Assembly (NCBI GenBank): GCA_023150915.1
Contig: JAKLKA010000019.1
Location: 1-64,000 of the forward strand
DNA from: Polyangiaceae bacterium
Lineage (GTDB): Bacteria; Myxococcota_A; Polyangia; Polyangiales; Polyangiaceae
Reading direction: 5' to 3'
DNA: 64,000 nucleotides
The notes beneath the pieces are model-generated. The model was not told the origin of the DNA. It made no database searches and worked only from the letters and a program-made list of their open reading frames with translations. This document shows positions 18,174-26,680 of this stretch, one piece after another (positions within the stretch are counted from its first letter, which is position 1; every line of letters starts with the position of its first letter). The position numbers and the translations under genes were made by a program.

Positions 18174-18727
18174 GGTCGTGGCCTTTCGCTTCGGCCGAGG
18201 TGCTCGGCAAGCATACTCCGCGCGCGTGACAAACGCTGCCGCACCGCCTCGGGCTTCAGCCCCAAGACCTGGGCCGCCTCGCTCGGCTCCATCCGCTCGA
18301 CCGCGCACAGCAGCAGCACCTCGCGTTGGGCCACCGGCAACGCGGCAAGGCCTGCCTCGAGGGCGCGCTCGGTCTGGCTCGCGGCGGCGAGCTCGAACGG
18401 GGTCTCGGTGCGCCGCCCGGGCAAGAGCCCGACCTCGCGCAGGCGATCGGCGTCGAGCAGCGCCCAGCGCCGATGGCTGACGAAGGCGTTGCGGGCCACG
18501 GTGAACAGCCAGGGTCGGAGCGGCGTGTCGGCGGGCAGATCCACGGCGTGCCGAGCGAAGCGCAGCCAGGTCTCTTGCAGCAGGTCCTCGGCCAGCCAGC
18601 GGCGCCCGGTCAGCCGCAGCAAGAAAGAGTGCAACGGCGCGCGATAGCGAGCGTAGACGGCGTCGAACGCAGCCGGATCCGCCGCCCGCAGGCGGCCCAG
18701 CAGATCGGCGTCGCTCCCGGCCGTCAC
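18170..18727 (-). CDS. ECF-type RNA polymerase sigma factor
   Basis: 185 residues from the GTG at 18727. Region 2 is seen in 'FDAVYARYRAPLHSFLLRLT' and 'AEDLLQETWLRFARH', and region 4 in 'LPVAQREVLLLCAVERMEPS' followed by 'EAAQVLGLKPEAVRQRLSRA'. A TTG at 18763 is also in frame, but it would lie upstream of the promoter proposed at 18737-18762, so the GTG is preferred. The sigma factor probably controls its own operon and the divergent membrane gene through matching promoter elements in the shared intergenic region. Confidence 0.9.
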   Translation of the reverse strand: MTAGSDADLLGRLRAADPAAFDAVYARYRAPLHSFLLRLTGRRWLAEDLLQETWLRFARHAVDLPADTPLRPWLFTVARNAFVSHRRWALLDADRLREVGLLPGRRTETPFELAAASQTERALEAGLAALPVAQREVLLLCAVERMEPSEAAQVLGLKPEAVRQRLSRARSMLAEHLGRSERPRP

Positions 18728-18736
18728 CGCCCGATC

Positions 18737-18800
18737 AACGCGCCGGGGGCCGCTGCGTGACAACGATTTTTTCCTGTCACGCCCGGCGCCCCCGAGCGTC
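18737..18800. promoter_or_regulatory. Divergent pair of ECF-like promoters
   Basis: Minus strand: TGTCACG (18762-18756), 15 nt, then CGTT (18740-18737). Plus strand: TGTCACG (18775-18781), 15 nt, then CGTC (18797-18800). Identical -35-like elements and equal spacing on both strands lead to the sigma gene and to the membrane gene at 18844. ECF promoters commonly show a conserved -35 and a CGT-type -10. The two -35 elements form an inverted repeat across the T-rich centre. Confidence 0.65.
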
Positions 18801-18843
18801 GTAGGGTCGAGCGCCGGGCACGGGGCCCGGCCGAGGAGACACG

Positions 18844-19215
18844 ATGATGTTGGACTTCATGCGTTCGGGTGGCGTCGGGATGTGGTTCGTGCTGCTGTTT
18901 GGCGGCATTTCGCTGGGGGCCGCCCTGCGCTTCGCGCTTTCGCCCGACCCGCGCCGGGTGGACGCCGTGCGCGATCTGACCCGGGCCACGCTGTTCAGCG
19001 TGGCGGCCGCCGTCGTCTCGGGGTTCGCCGCCGTGGGCTCGAAGGTGCCGGCCCGCCCCGAGTGGGCGAACAGCCCCAAGATCCACCTGATCGTGATGGA
19101 GGGGATCAGTGAGTCGCTGGCCGGAGGCATTCTGGGGTTCGCGCTCTTGTCGCTCACCTGGATGGTCATGGCGGTGGGCCATCGCCGCCTTGCGCGCGAG
19201 CTGCCCGCGGCCTGA
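18844..19215 (+). CDS. Small membrane protein, probable ECF target
   Basis: 123 residues with three hydrophobic segments (~8-30, 48-68, 95-115) and a good ribosome binding site (GAGGAGAC just upstream). The segment 'VGMWFVLLFGGISLGAALRF' recalls proton-channel-like MotA/TolQ helices, but the protein is too short to assign. It is transcribed divergently from the ECF sigma gene and carries the same promoter pattern, so it is likely part of that regulon. Function unknown. Confidence 0.7.
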   Translation: MMLDFMRSGGVGMWFVLLFGGISLGAALRFALSPDPRRVDAVRDLTRATLFSVAAAVVSGFAAVGSKVPARPEWANSPKIHLIVMEGISESLAGGILGFALLSLTWMVMAVGHRRLARELPAA

Positions 19216-19296
19216 GCGGCGCCCGAATTCGCCGGCTATTGCGGCGGATCGGGCCCTCCCGCCCTCTTCCGCAATGTGCCAGAATGCGGCTTCAGC

Positions 19297-20409
<1,113 letters not shown>

Positions 20410-23178
20410 ATGACCCAGTTCGCCATCAAGACTTCCTTGCCGCGCTACCTGCGGGTCGAGCAAGCAAAGATCGAGAAGATCGCCCGGGAGTACGGCCTGG
20501 ACTTCTTCCCCGTCATCTTCGAGATGCTGTCGTACGACCAGATGAACGAGATCGCGGCCTATGGCGGCTTCCCCAACCGCTACCCGCACTGGCGCTACGG
20601 CATGGAGTACGAGCGCCTGAGCAAGTCGTACGAGTACGGCCTCTCGAAGATCTACGAGATGGTCATCAACAACAACCCTTCGTACGCCTACCTGCTCGAG
20701 GGGAACAGCTTCACCGACCAGAAGCTGGTGATGTGTCACGTGTTCGGGCACGTGGACTTCTTCAAGAACAACTTCGCGTTTCGCCCCACGGATCTGGATG
20801 CCAGTGGGGACGTGGTCGACGCCACGCGCCACCTGGCGGGCCCCTATGACCCGAACCGCAAGTGGATGGACAAGATGGCGAACCACGCCACCGCCGTGCG
20901 GCGGGTGGTGGATCGGTTCGGCATCGCGCGCGTCGAAGAGTTCATCGACGTCTGCCTGTCCCTCGAGAACCTGATCGACGCCTATTCGCGCTTCGTGGTC
21001 CGCGAGCGCACCGAGCGCCGGGAAGACGAGCCGAGTGAGATCGAGGTCCCGCGCCTGCGCGCCAAGGACTACATGGAGGACTTCATCAACCCCGAGGAGT
21101 TCCTCGAGGAGCAGAAGAAGAAGATCGAGGCGGACCGCGAGAAGCTGAAGAAGCACCCGCCCGAGCCGGTGCAAGACGTGCTCGCCTTCTTGCTCGAGAA
21201 CGCCCCGCTCGAGAAGTGGGAGCGGCTGATCCTCTCGATCATCCGCGAAGAGGGCTACTACTTCGTCCCGCAGATGCAGACGAAGGTGATGAACGAAGGT
21301 TGGGCCTGCGTGGCGCCCGACTCACTGGTCTACACGGAGCGGGGGCTCGTGCCGATGGAGCGCGTCGTCGCCGGTGATGCGACCATGGTCTTCGACGGCG
21401 GCGAGCGACTGCAGAAGATCTACGACCGCAACATCATCCGGAATCACCCGACCATCACGCTGCGCACGCGGCGCGGGCTCGAGCTCACGGGCTCGAACAA
21501 CCACCGCCTGCTCCTGGCAGACGGTCAGACCTGGAAGCGCCTCGACGAGCTTCAGGTTGGGGATCGCGTCGCGATCAGCGGGGCCCACGGTTTCGGCCCC
21601 GAGCGCGAGGTGGCCGTCGATTGGCAGCCAGCCTCTCGCGTCAACCTCGACGACGTCGCCGACGAGGTCGGCGTGTCGGTCTGGACGGTGCTGAGGCACC
21701 GGGCCGGTCGAACCACCCGGCACGGGGAGGCCATCGCTGCCGCGCTCGAGTGCTACGACACCCCGCAGAACCTGGCTCGAAATCACCGGCGCCGCCGGCC
21801 CGTGCGCATCCCCGAGAAGGTCGACGCGAAGCTGGGCGCGTTCTTGGGGTACTTGATCGGCGATGGGCACGTCAGCAGGGTGAAGCGGCACCTCGGGCTG
21901 ACCACCGGCGACGAAGCTCAGGCCGTCGAGTTCGCGAGCCTGTCGAGCGAGCTGTTCGGCGTCTTCCCGACCATGAAGTGGGACGACGGCCGCTGGCGCG
22001 TGCTCGTCCACGCCGAGACGGTCAGCGACTTCCTCACCGAATTCGTCGGTCTCACGACCGGGCCCAGCGCAAGAGAGAAGCGCATCCCCGACGTGATCCT
22101 CCGCTCTCCCGAGCGCGTCGTCCGAGCGTTCCTCTCGGCATACTTCGACTCTGATGCGTACGCCGGCAGCCAAGGAGTGATCCTCTCGAGCGCCAGCCAT
22201 GATCTCGTGAGCCAGACGCAGCTCTTGCTGCTGAACTTCGGCGTCCTCAGCCGAGTGCGCGCGCAAGCCGATGGGACGTTCCACCTGCATGTCACCGGCG
22301 CCAGCGCCGAACGCTTCCAGGAGCGCGTCGGCTTCAGCCTCGATCGCAAGACGCGCGCTCTCGAAGCGTATCTCGCGGACCACACGTGGTTCCTGAAAGA
22401 AGACTGGAGCGACGAGGTCGTCGCGCTCGAGCCGGGCGTCTCCGATGTGTACGACATTTCGGTCACCGAGACCCATCGCTACGTGGCGCAGGGGTTCGTC
22501 AATCACAACTCGTTCTGGCACTCGCGCTTGATGACCCAGCGCGTGGCCGACCCCAGCGACATCATCGACTACGCCGAGAACAACGCCGGCGTGATGGCCA
22601 CCAGCGGCGGGCGCCTGAACCCGTACAAGCTGGGTGTCGAGCTCTTCCGCCACATCGAAGAGCGCTGGAACAAGGGCCAGTTCGGCCGCGAGTGGGACGA
22701 GTGCGACGACCTGGACCAGAAGCGAAGCTGGGACCTGCGCCTGGGGCTCGGCACGAAGAAGATCTTCGAGGTGCGCGCCCTGTACACCGACGTGACCTTC
22801 ATCGACGAGTTCTTGACCCCCGAGTTCTGCATCGAGAACAAGCTGTTCAGCTTCGACTGGTCGAACCGGAACGAGCGCTACGAGATCGCCTCGCGGGAGT
22901 TCAAGGCGGTCAAAGAGAAGCTTCTGCACTCGCTCACCAACTTCGGCAACCCCTACATCTATGTGGTGGACGCCAACTTCGAGAACAAGGGCGAGCTCTT
23001 GCTTCAGCACGATCACCGGGGCGTGGATCTGCGCGCCGACTACGCCAAAGAGACGCTGCAGGCCCTGGTGCGCGTTTGGAAACGGCCGGTGGTGCTGGCC
23101 ACCTTCCTGGACAACAAGCCGGCCCTCTTGCGCTTCGACGGCAAAGACCACACCGTGAAGAACGACGCCACGCCATGA
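20410..23178 (+). CDS. spoVR: SpoVR family protein interrupted by an in-frame intein
   Basis: 922 codons. The exteins are 299 residues (start to 'TKVMNEGWA') and 222 residues (from 'SFWHSRLMTQRVADP'). Together they make a 521-residue SpoVR, the family's usual size. The join recreates the highly conserved 'NEGWASFWH'. The 401 residues between form an intein (annotated separately). SpoVR/YcgB proteins work with YeaH and PrkA in sporulation and stress responses, with unclear biochemistry. yeaH ends directly before this start and the next gene overlaps the stop by ATGA. Function of the mature protein depends on splicing. Confidence 0.95.
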   Translation: MTQFAIKTSLPRYLRVEQAKIEKIAREYGLDFFPVIFEMLSYDQMNEIAAYGGFPNRYPHWRYGMEYERLSKSYEYGLSKIYEMVINNNPSYAYLLEGNSFTDQKLVMCHVFGHVDFFKNNFAFRPTDLDASGDVVDATRHLAGPYDPNRKWMDKMANHATAVRRVVDRFGIARVEEFIDVCLSLENLIDAYSRFVVRERTERREDEPSEIEVPRLRAKDYMEDFINPEEFLEEQKKKIEADREKLKKHPPEPVQDVLAFLLENAPLEKWERLILSIIREEGYYFVPQMQTKVMNEGWACVAPDSLVYTERGLVPMERVVAGDATMVFDGGERLQKIYDRNIIRNHPTITLRTRRGLELTGSNNHRLLLADGQTWKRLDELQVGDRVAISGAHGFGPEREVAVDWQPASRVNLDDVADEVGVSVWTVLRHRAGRTTRHGEAIAAALECYDTPQNLARNHRRRRPVRIPEKVDAKLGAFLGYLIGDGHVSRVKRHLGLTTGDEAQAVEFASLSSELFGVFPTMKWDDGRWRVLVHAETVSDFLTEFVGLTTGPSAREKRIPDVILRSPERVVRAFLSAYFDSDAYAGSQGVILSSASHDLVSQTQLLLLNFGVLSRVRAQADGTFHLHVTGASAERFQERVGFSLDRKTRALEAYLADHTWFLKEDWSDEVVALEPGVSDVYDISVTETHRYVAQGFVNHNSFWHSRLMTQRVADPSDIIDYAENNAGVMATSGGRLNPYKLGVELFRHIEERWNKGQFGREWDECDDLDQKRSWDLRLGLGTKKIFEVRALYTDVTFIDEFLTPEFCIENKLFSFDWSNRNERYEIASREFKAVKEKLLHSLTNFGNPYIYVVDANFENKGELLLQHDHRGVDLRADYAKETLQALVRVWKRPVVLATFLDNKPALLRFDGKDHTVKNDATP
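21307..22509 (+). mobile_element. Intein with LAGLIDADG homing endonuclease inside SpoVR
   Basis: 401 residues, in frame, beginning with Cys1 ('CVAPDSLVYTERGLVPMERV', splicing block A) and ending '...VYDISVTETHRYVAQGFVNHN' before Ser+1. The penultimate His and terminal Asn needed for cyclisation are present. Block B is 'LELTGSNNHRLLLADGQTW' with an S-x-x-H. Two LAGLIDADG-like motifs are seen: 'LGAFLGYLIGDGHVS' (with GDGH) and 'VVRAFLSAYFDSDAY'. Inteins self-splice from the host protein, and the endonuclease drives their spread to empty alleles. All catalytic positions look intact, so it is probably splicing-competent. Confidence 0.95.
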
Positions 23179-24416
23179 AAGCGTGGCGCGTTCTGCTCGG
23201 GCTCTTGGTCGTGTTCACGGCCTGTGGTCCCGAGCGGCCCGCGGATTCGCCGCCGCCCAGCGCTGCCGCCAGCGCGCCGCCGCCGGGGCTGTACTCCGAC
23301 ATGCACGCCCCGGGCCCCACGCCTCCGCCGGCGCCCCTGGGCAGCGCGCCGGCTTGCGCCCCCGGCGCGCCCTGCGGTCCGGCGCCTTCGGGCAGCGCTT
23401 TGCCCAGCTCCCCGCCACCCGCGCCCACGCCGCCCGAGCCGCCCCGGCCCGGCAAGGTGCCCGGCGGGCTGTCGCGCGGGACCGGGGACGCGCTCGACGC
23501 AGCGCTGTTCGAGGGCGACAAGGCCTACGCCGCCGACCAGCTTGCCGTGGCCGAGCAGCACTACGCGAAGGCCAAGAAGCTGGCGCCGAAGGATCCGGCA
23601 CCAGAGGTCGGGCTGGTGCGCGTGGCGCTCGCCAAGTCGGGCGTTGCCACCGACTATGCCGCCGCGCCCAAGGACAAGAAGATCGCGGCGCTCGAGAAGC
23701 GCGTGGGTGCGGTCACCCAGGCCCATGCGAGCTATGGGCCCGCGCGCGTCGAGCGGGGGCGCTTGCTCCTGATCCTGGGCCAGGCCGACAAGGCGCTGGC
23801 CGAGCTCGAGAAGGCCGTCACGCTCGAGCCCGGCGATCCCGAGTCGCACTCGGCGCTGGGCGTGGCGCTGCTCGCCACCGGCAAGGCCGAGCAAGCGCTG
23901 GTCCGCTTCCGCCGCGCCGCCGAGCTCGACCGCGACAACCCGGCGCGCCTGGCCAACCTGGGCACGGCCCACATGATGCGCGGTCAGGTGGAAGAGGCCG
24001 TCAAGGCCTACGAGCGCGCCGTGGCCTTGGCACCGAACGACGCCCGCGCCCGCGGCGATCTGGGCACGGCTCTGCTCGCCGCGAATCGCGCGGATCAGGC
24101 GTTGCCACACCTCGAACAGGCCGTGAAGCTTGCCCCGGATCGCGCGACCTTCCTCTCCAACCTGGGCTATGCCCAGCAGCAGCGCGGCAAGCTGGACCAG
24201 GCCATCGCCACCTACAAGTTGGCGCTGAAGAAGGACGACAAGCTGGGTTCGGCCTGGATCAACCTGGGCACCGCCTTGGCCCAGAAGGGGCAGCTGGACG
24301 AAGCCGAGGCGGCCTTCAAGAAGGCGCAGGCGCTCGATCCCAGCGACCCGCGGGTGAAGGCGAACCTGGACGAGCTGGCCGAGCTTCGGAAGAGCAAGGG
24401 GAGGCCGAAGCCGTGA
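23175..24416 (+). CDS. TPR-repeat lipoprotein
   Basis: 413 residues. Lipobox 'VVFTAC' (Cys 17), a ~80-residue Pro/Ala/Ser linker, then at least six tetratricopeptide repeats ('YGPARVERGRLLLILGQADK', 'PESHSALGVALLATGKAEQA', 'ARARGDLGTALLAANRADQA', 'SAWINLGTALAQKGQLDEAE'). The start overlaps the spoVR stop (ATGA), placing it at the end of the yeaH-spoVR operon. A protein-interaction scaffold at the outer or inner membrane is inferred; TPR proteins of this size often assist envelope assembly. Confidence 0.9.
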   Translation: MKAWRVLLGLLVVFTACGPERPADSPPPSAAASAPPPGLYSDMHAPGPTPPPAPLGSAPACAPGAPCGPAPSGSALPSSPPPAPTPPEPPRPGKVPGGLSRGTGDALDAALFEGDKAYAADQLAVAEQHYAKAKKLAPKDPAPEVGLVRVALAKSGVATDYAAAPKDKKIAALEKRVGAVTQAHASYGPARVERGRLLLILGQADKALAELEKAVTLEPGDPESHSALGVALLATGKAEQALVRFRRAAELDRDNPARLANLGTAHMMRGQVEEAVKAYERAVALAPNDARARGDLGTALLAANRADQALPHLEQAVKLAPDRATFLSNLGYAQQQRGKLDQAIATYKLALKKDDKLGSAWINLGTALAQKGQLDEAEAAFKKAQALDPSDPRVKANLDELAELRKSKGRPKP

Positions 24417-24436
24417 GGGTGCGCTAGTGTGGCGCC

Positions 24437-25516
24437 ATGGTGCGCTGGACGATCTTGGGGGTGGCGCTCGCGCTCGCGGGCTGCTCGAGTGACGAGGGCG
24501 GTGGCGGCAGCGGCGGTTCGACCGCGAGCGGTGGCGCTGCCAGCGGCGGCGGAGGGTCTGCGAGTGGGGGCGCCGCGGGCAGCGGTGGGTCGTCGACGGG
24601 TGGGGCTTCGGGCAGCGGTGGGTCGTCGACGGGTGGGGCGTCGGGCAGCGGCGGTTCGTCGACCGGTGGCGCCGGCGGCAGCGGTGGCGCGAGCGCCTGG
24701 GTCGATCCGCTCGCCGGCATGGGCTTGGTCGAGAAGGTGGCCGGAGGGTTCAGCTTCACCGAAGGTCCGGTCTGGTTCGCCAAGACCGGCAAGCTGTTCT
24801 TCTCCGACATCCCCAATTCGCGCATCCACGAGCTCGCGCCGCCCGGCAGCGTGAGCGTGTTCCGCGAGCCCAGCGGTCAGAGCAACGGGCTGGGCATCGA
24901 TCAAAACGGACTGCTGGTTGCCTGCGAGCACCAGGGCCGACGCGTGAGCCGCACGCAGGCGGGGGGCACGGTGGTCGCGGTGGCCAGCAGCTATCAGGGC
25001 AAGAAGCTCAACTCGCCCAACGACGTGATCGTGAAGAAGGACGGTAACCTCTACTTCACCGACCCACCCTACGGCGGCAACCCGAACGAGCTGGGGTTCC
25101 AGGGCGTGTTCCGCGTCGACCCGAGCGGCGCGCTCTCGCTGGTGTCCAGCGACATGTTTCGCCCGAACGGCATCGCTCTCTCCCCCGACGAGAAGACGCT
25201 CTACGTCACGGACTCGGAACAGAACTTCCTCCGCACCTACGTGGTGGGCAGCGACGGCGCGGTCTCGGGCGCCAAGAAGTTCCTCGACACGTCGCCGGCG
25301 CCGGATGGCATGGCGGTGAACCTGCAAGGCGATCTGTTCATCAGCACGCAGGCTGGGGTCGAAGTCTACAAGGCGGATGGCACCCCGCTGGGCACCATCA
25401 AGGTGGCCGAGCAGCCCGCCAACTGCACGTTCGGCGGTGCCGACGGGAAGACGCTGTACATCACCGCACGCAAGGCGCTCTATCGGGTGAGCCTGGCGGT
25501 GGCGGGGCTGCCCTAG
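24437..25516 (+). CDS. SMP-30/gluconolactonase-like lipoprotein
   Basis: 359 residues. Lipobox 'ALALAGC', then a strongly repetitive linker of Gly-Ser-Gly-Gly-Ser-Ser-Thr-Gly-Gly-Ala type (nearly identical 30-bp DNA units around 24585-24690). A six-bladed propeller of the SMP-30/gluconolactonase family follows, starting 'GGFSFTEGPVWFAKTGKLFF'. Metal-site residues are plausible: Glu in FTEGP, Asn in 'KLNSPNDVIV' and 'FRPNGIALSPD', Asp in 'PAPDGMAVN'. The likely activity is lactone hydrolysis outside the cytoplasm. It starts 21 nt after the TPR gene. Confidence 0.88.
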   Translation: MVRWTILGVALALAGCSSDEGGGGSGGSTASGGAASGGGGSASGGAAGSGGSSTGGASGSGGSSTGGASGSGGSSTGGAGGSGGASAWVDPLAGMGLVEKVAGGFSFTEGPVWFAKTGKLFFSDIPNSRIHELAPPGSVSVFREPSGQSNGLGIDQNGLLVACEHQGRRVSRTQAGGTVVAVASSYQGKKLNSPNDVIVKKDGNLYFTDPPYGGNPNELGFQGVFRVDPSGALSLVSSDMFRPNGIALSPDEKTLYVTDSEQNFLRTYVVGSDGAVSGAKKFLDTSPAPDGMAVNLQGDLFISTQAGVEVYKADGTPLGTIKVAEQPANCTFGGADGKTLYITARKALYRVSLAVAGLP

Positions 25517-25557
25517 CTGTTCGTGGGCACGCTGCGAGCGGCGCCCGCGTCAGGTGC

Positions 25558-25755
25558 TCACAGCGCCGACCCGCCGCCGGGCAGGCGCACCCGGAGGAAC
25601 TGCGTTCGCTCGGCCATCGGCAAGGCGAGCAGCCGCCGGATCATCGCGACCAGGTCGCGTTCGGACTCGGCTCGAAGCGCCGCCAGCGTCGCGCTCTGCT
25701 TGGCGCGAGCGTGGTCAGCGCGGCTTCTTCGGGCGGGACGTTTCACGCTCGACAT
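25558..25755 (-). CDS. Small conserved-type protein, hypothetical
   Basis: 65 residues from the ATG giving 'MSSVKRPARRSRADHARAKQ'. The N-terminal half is very basic; the C-terminal half is 'LVAMIRRLLALPMAERTQFL' followed by 'RVRLPGGGSAL'. I have an impression of similar small proteins ending in LPGGGSAL in other Polyangia, which argues that it is real. It is convergent with the SMP-30-like gene and about 75 bp from the divergent gene at 25833. Function unknown; nucleic-acid binding is possible from the charge. Confidence 0.6.
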   Translation of the reverse strand: MSSVKRPARRSRADHARAKQSATLAALRAESERDLVAMIRRLLALPMAERTQFLRVRLPGGGSAL

Positions 25756-25832
25756 GGTGCCCTCGGCTCTCTTGGCTTTCACGCGGTTGCCCGGGTTTTG
25801 CGTTCCGAACGCCCGCGGGTAATCCTCTCGGA

Positions 25833-26528
25833 ATGCCCCGGGCGACGGCTCTTCTGCTCTTGGCGCTGGTGCTGGTGGGGCGCCCCGCGCTGGCGGCGGA
25901 CGGCCGCCGCACCGACGAGCGCTACGACTTCATCGTGGGGGAGCTCGAGCGCGGTGAGGGGAACGCCGCGCTGTGGTGTAATGGGTGGGCTCTTGGCTTT
26001 GCACTGGCCACGGCGGGGCAGGGGGCGGTCGCGCTGGCTGCCGGCGATCGCGGCTGGCGCATCGACAACGCGGTCGGGGCCGCCAGCTCGGGGCTGGGCT
26101 TGATCGGGACCCTGATCGAGCCGCGAACTCCGATCACCGCGGCGGCCGAACTGCGGGCCATGGACTCGAGCACGCCGCGCGCGCGGGCCCTGCGGCTTCG
26201 ACGCGCCGAGCAACTACTGCGCAGCGCAGCCCAAGAAGAGGTCGACGGCCGCTCCTGGTTTCCACACGTGGCGGGGGCAGCCACCACCCTCGCTGCCTCG
26301 GCGGTGCTCTGGTACGGCTACGATCGCTACGCTTCCGGCTGGCTGAACCTGGTCGGCGGTACGCTGGTCTGCGAGCTGCAGATCGCTTCGCGCCCCACGG
26401 CGGCGGCGCGGTCGTATCGTGCGTACTTCGACCGGTACGCGAGTGGACGGGCCGCGGCGGCCCTGGCCCCGCAGCGCCTGTGGGTTCGCCCGCAAGGCCT
26501 GGGGCTCGGGCTCGGGGGCGAGTGGTGA
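25833..26528 (+). CDS. Secreted or membrane-associated hypothetical protein
   Basis: 231 residues. The chosen ATG gives a signal peptide ('TALLLLALVLVGRPALA^ADG'). The body has two glycine-rich hydrophobic stretches ('CNGWALGFALATAGQGAVAL', 'ASSGLGLIGTLIEP') and a third near 'LAASAVLWYGYDRYASGWLN', suggesting membrane or outer-membrane insertion. No family recognised. It is followed by about 150 bp of non-coding sequence before the convergent histidine kinase. Confidence 0.65.
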   Translation: MPRATALLLLALVLVGRPALAADGRRTDERYDFIVGELERGEGNAALWCNGWALGFALATAGQGAVALAAGDRGWRIDNAVGAASSGLGLIGTLIEPRTPITAAAELRAMDSSTPRARALRLRRAEQLLRSAAQEEVDGRSWFPHVAGAATTLAASAVLWYGYDRYASGWLNLVGGTLVCELQIASRPTAAARSYRAYFDRYASGRAAAALAPQRLWVRPQGLGLGLGGEW

Positions 26529-26680
26529 GGGTTGCCGGGAAGGCGGAGGGGTTCGGCTGATCGAGGTCGAGCAGGGTCGAGCCGTGCATCCGGCGGACGC
26601 CCGCACCATCGCGGCATTGTTGCCGTGCCTCGCGCGGTCGACGCCTTCGTCGGCGCACGGCAGCTCGGAGCTCGACCCGT

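Noticed and set aside
21322-23151. 609-codon open frame on the minus strand across spoVR
   Set aside because: Antisense shadow of the intein and C-extein; Val/Leu/Asp-rich translation with no motif.
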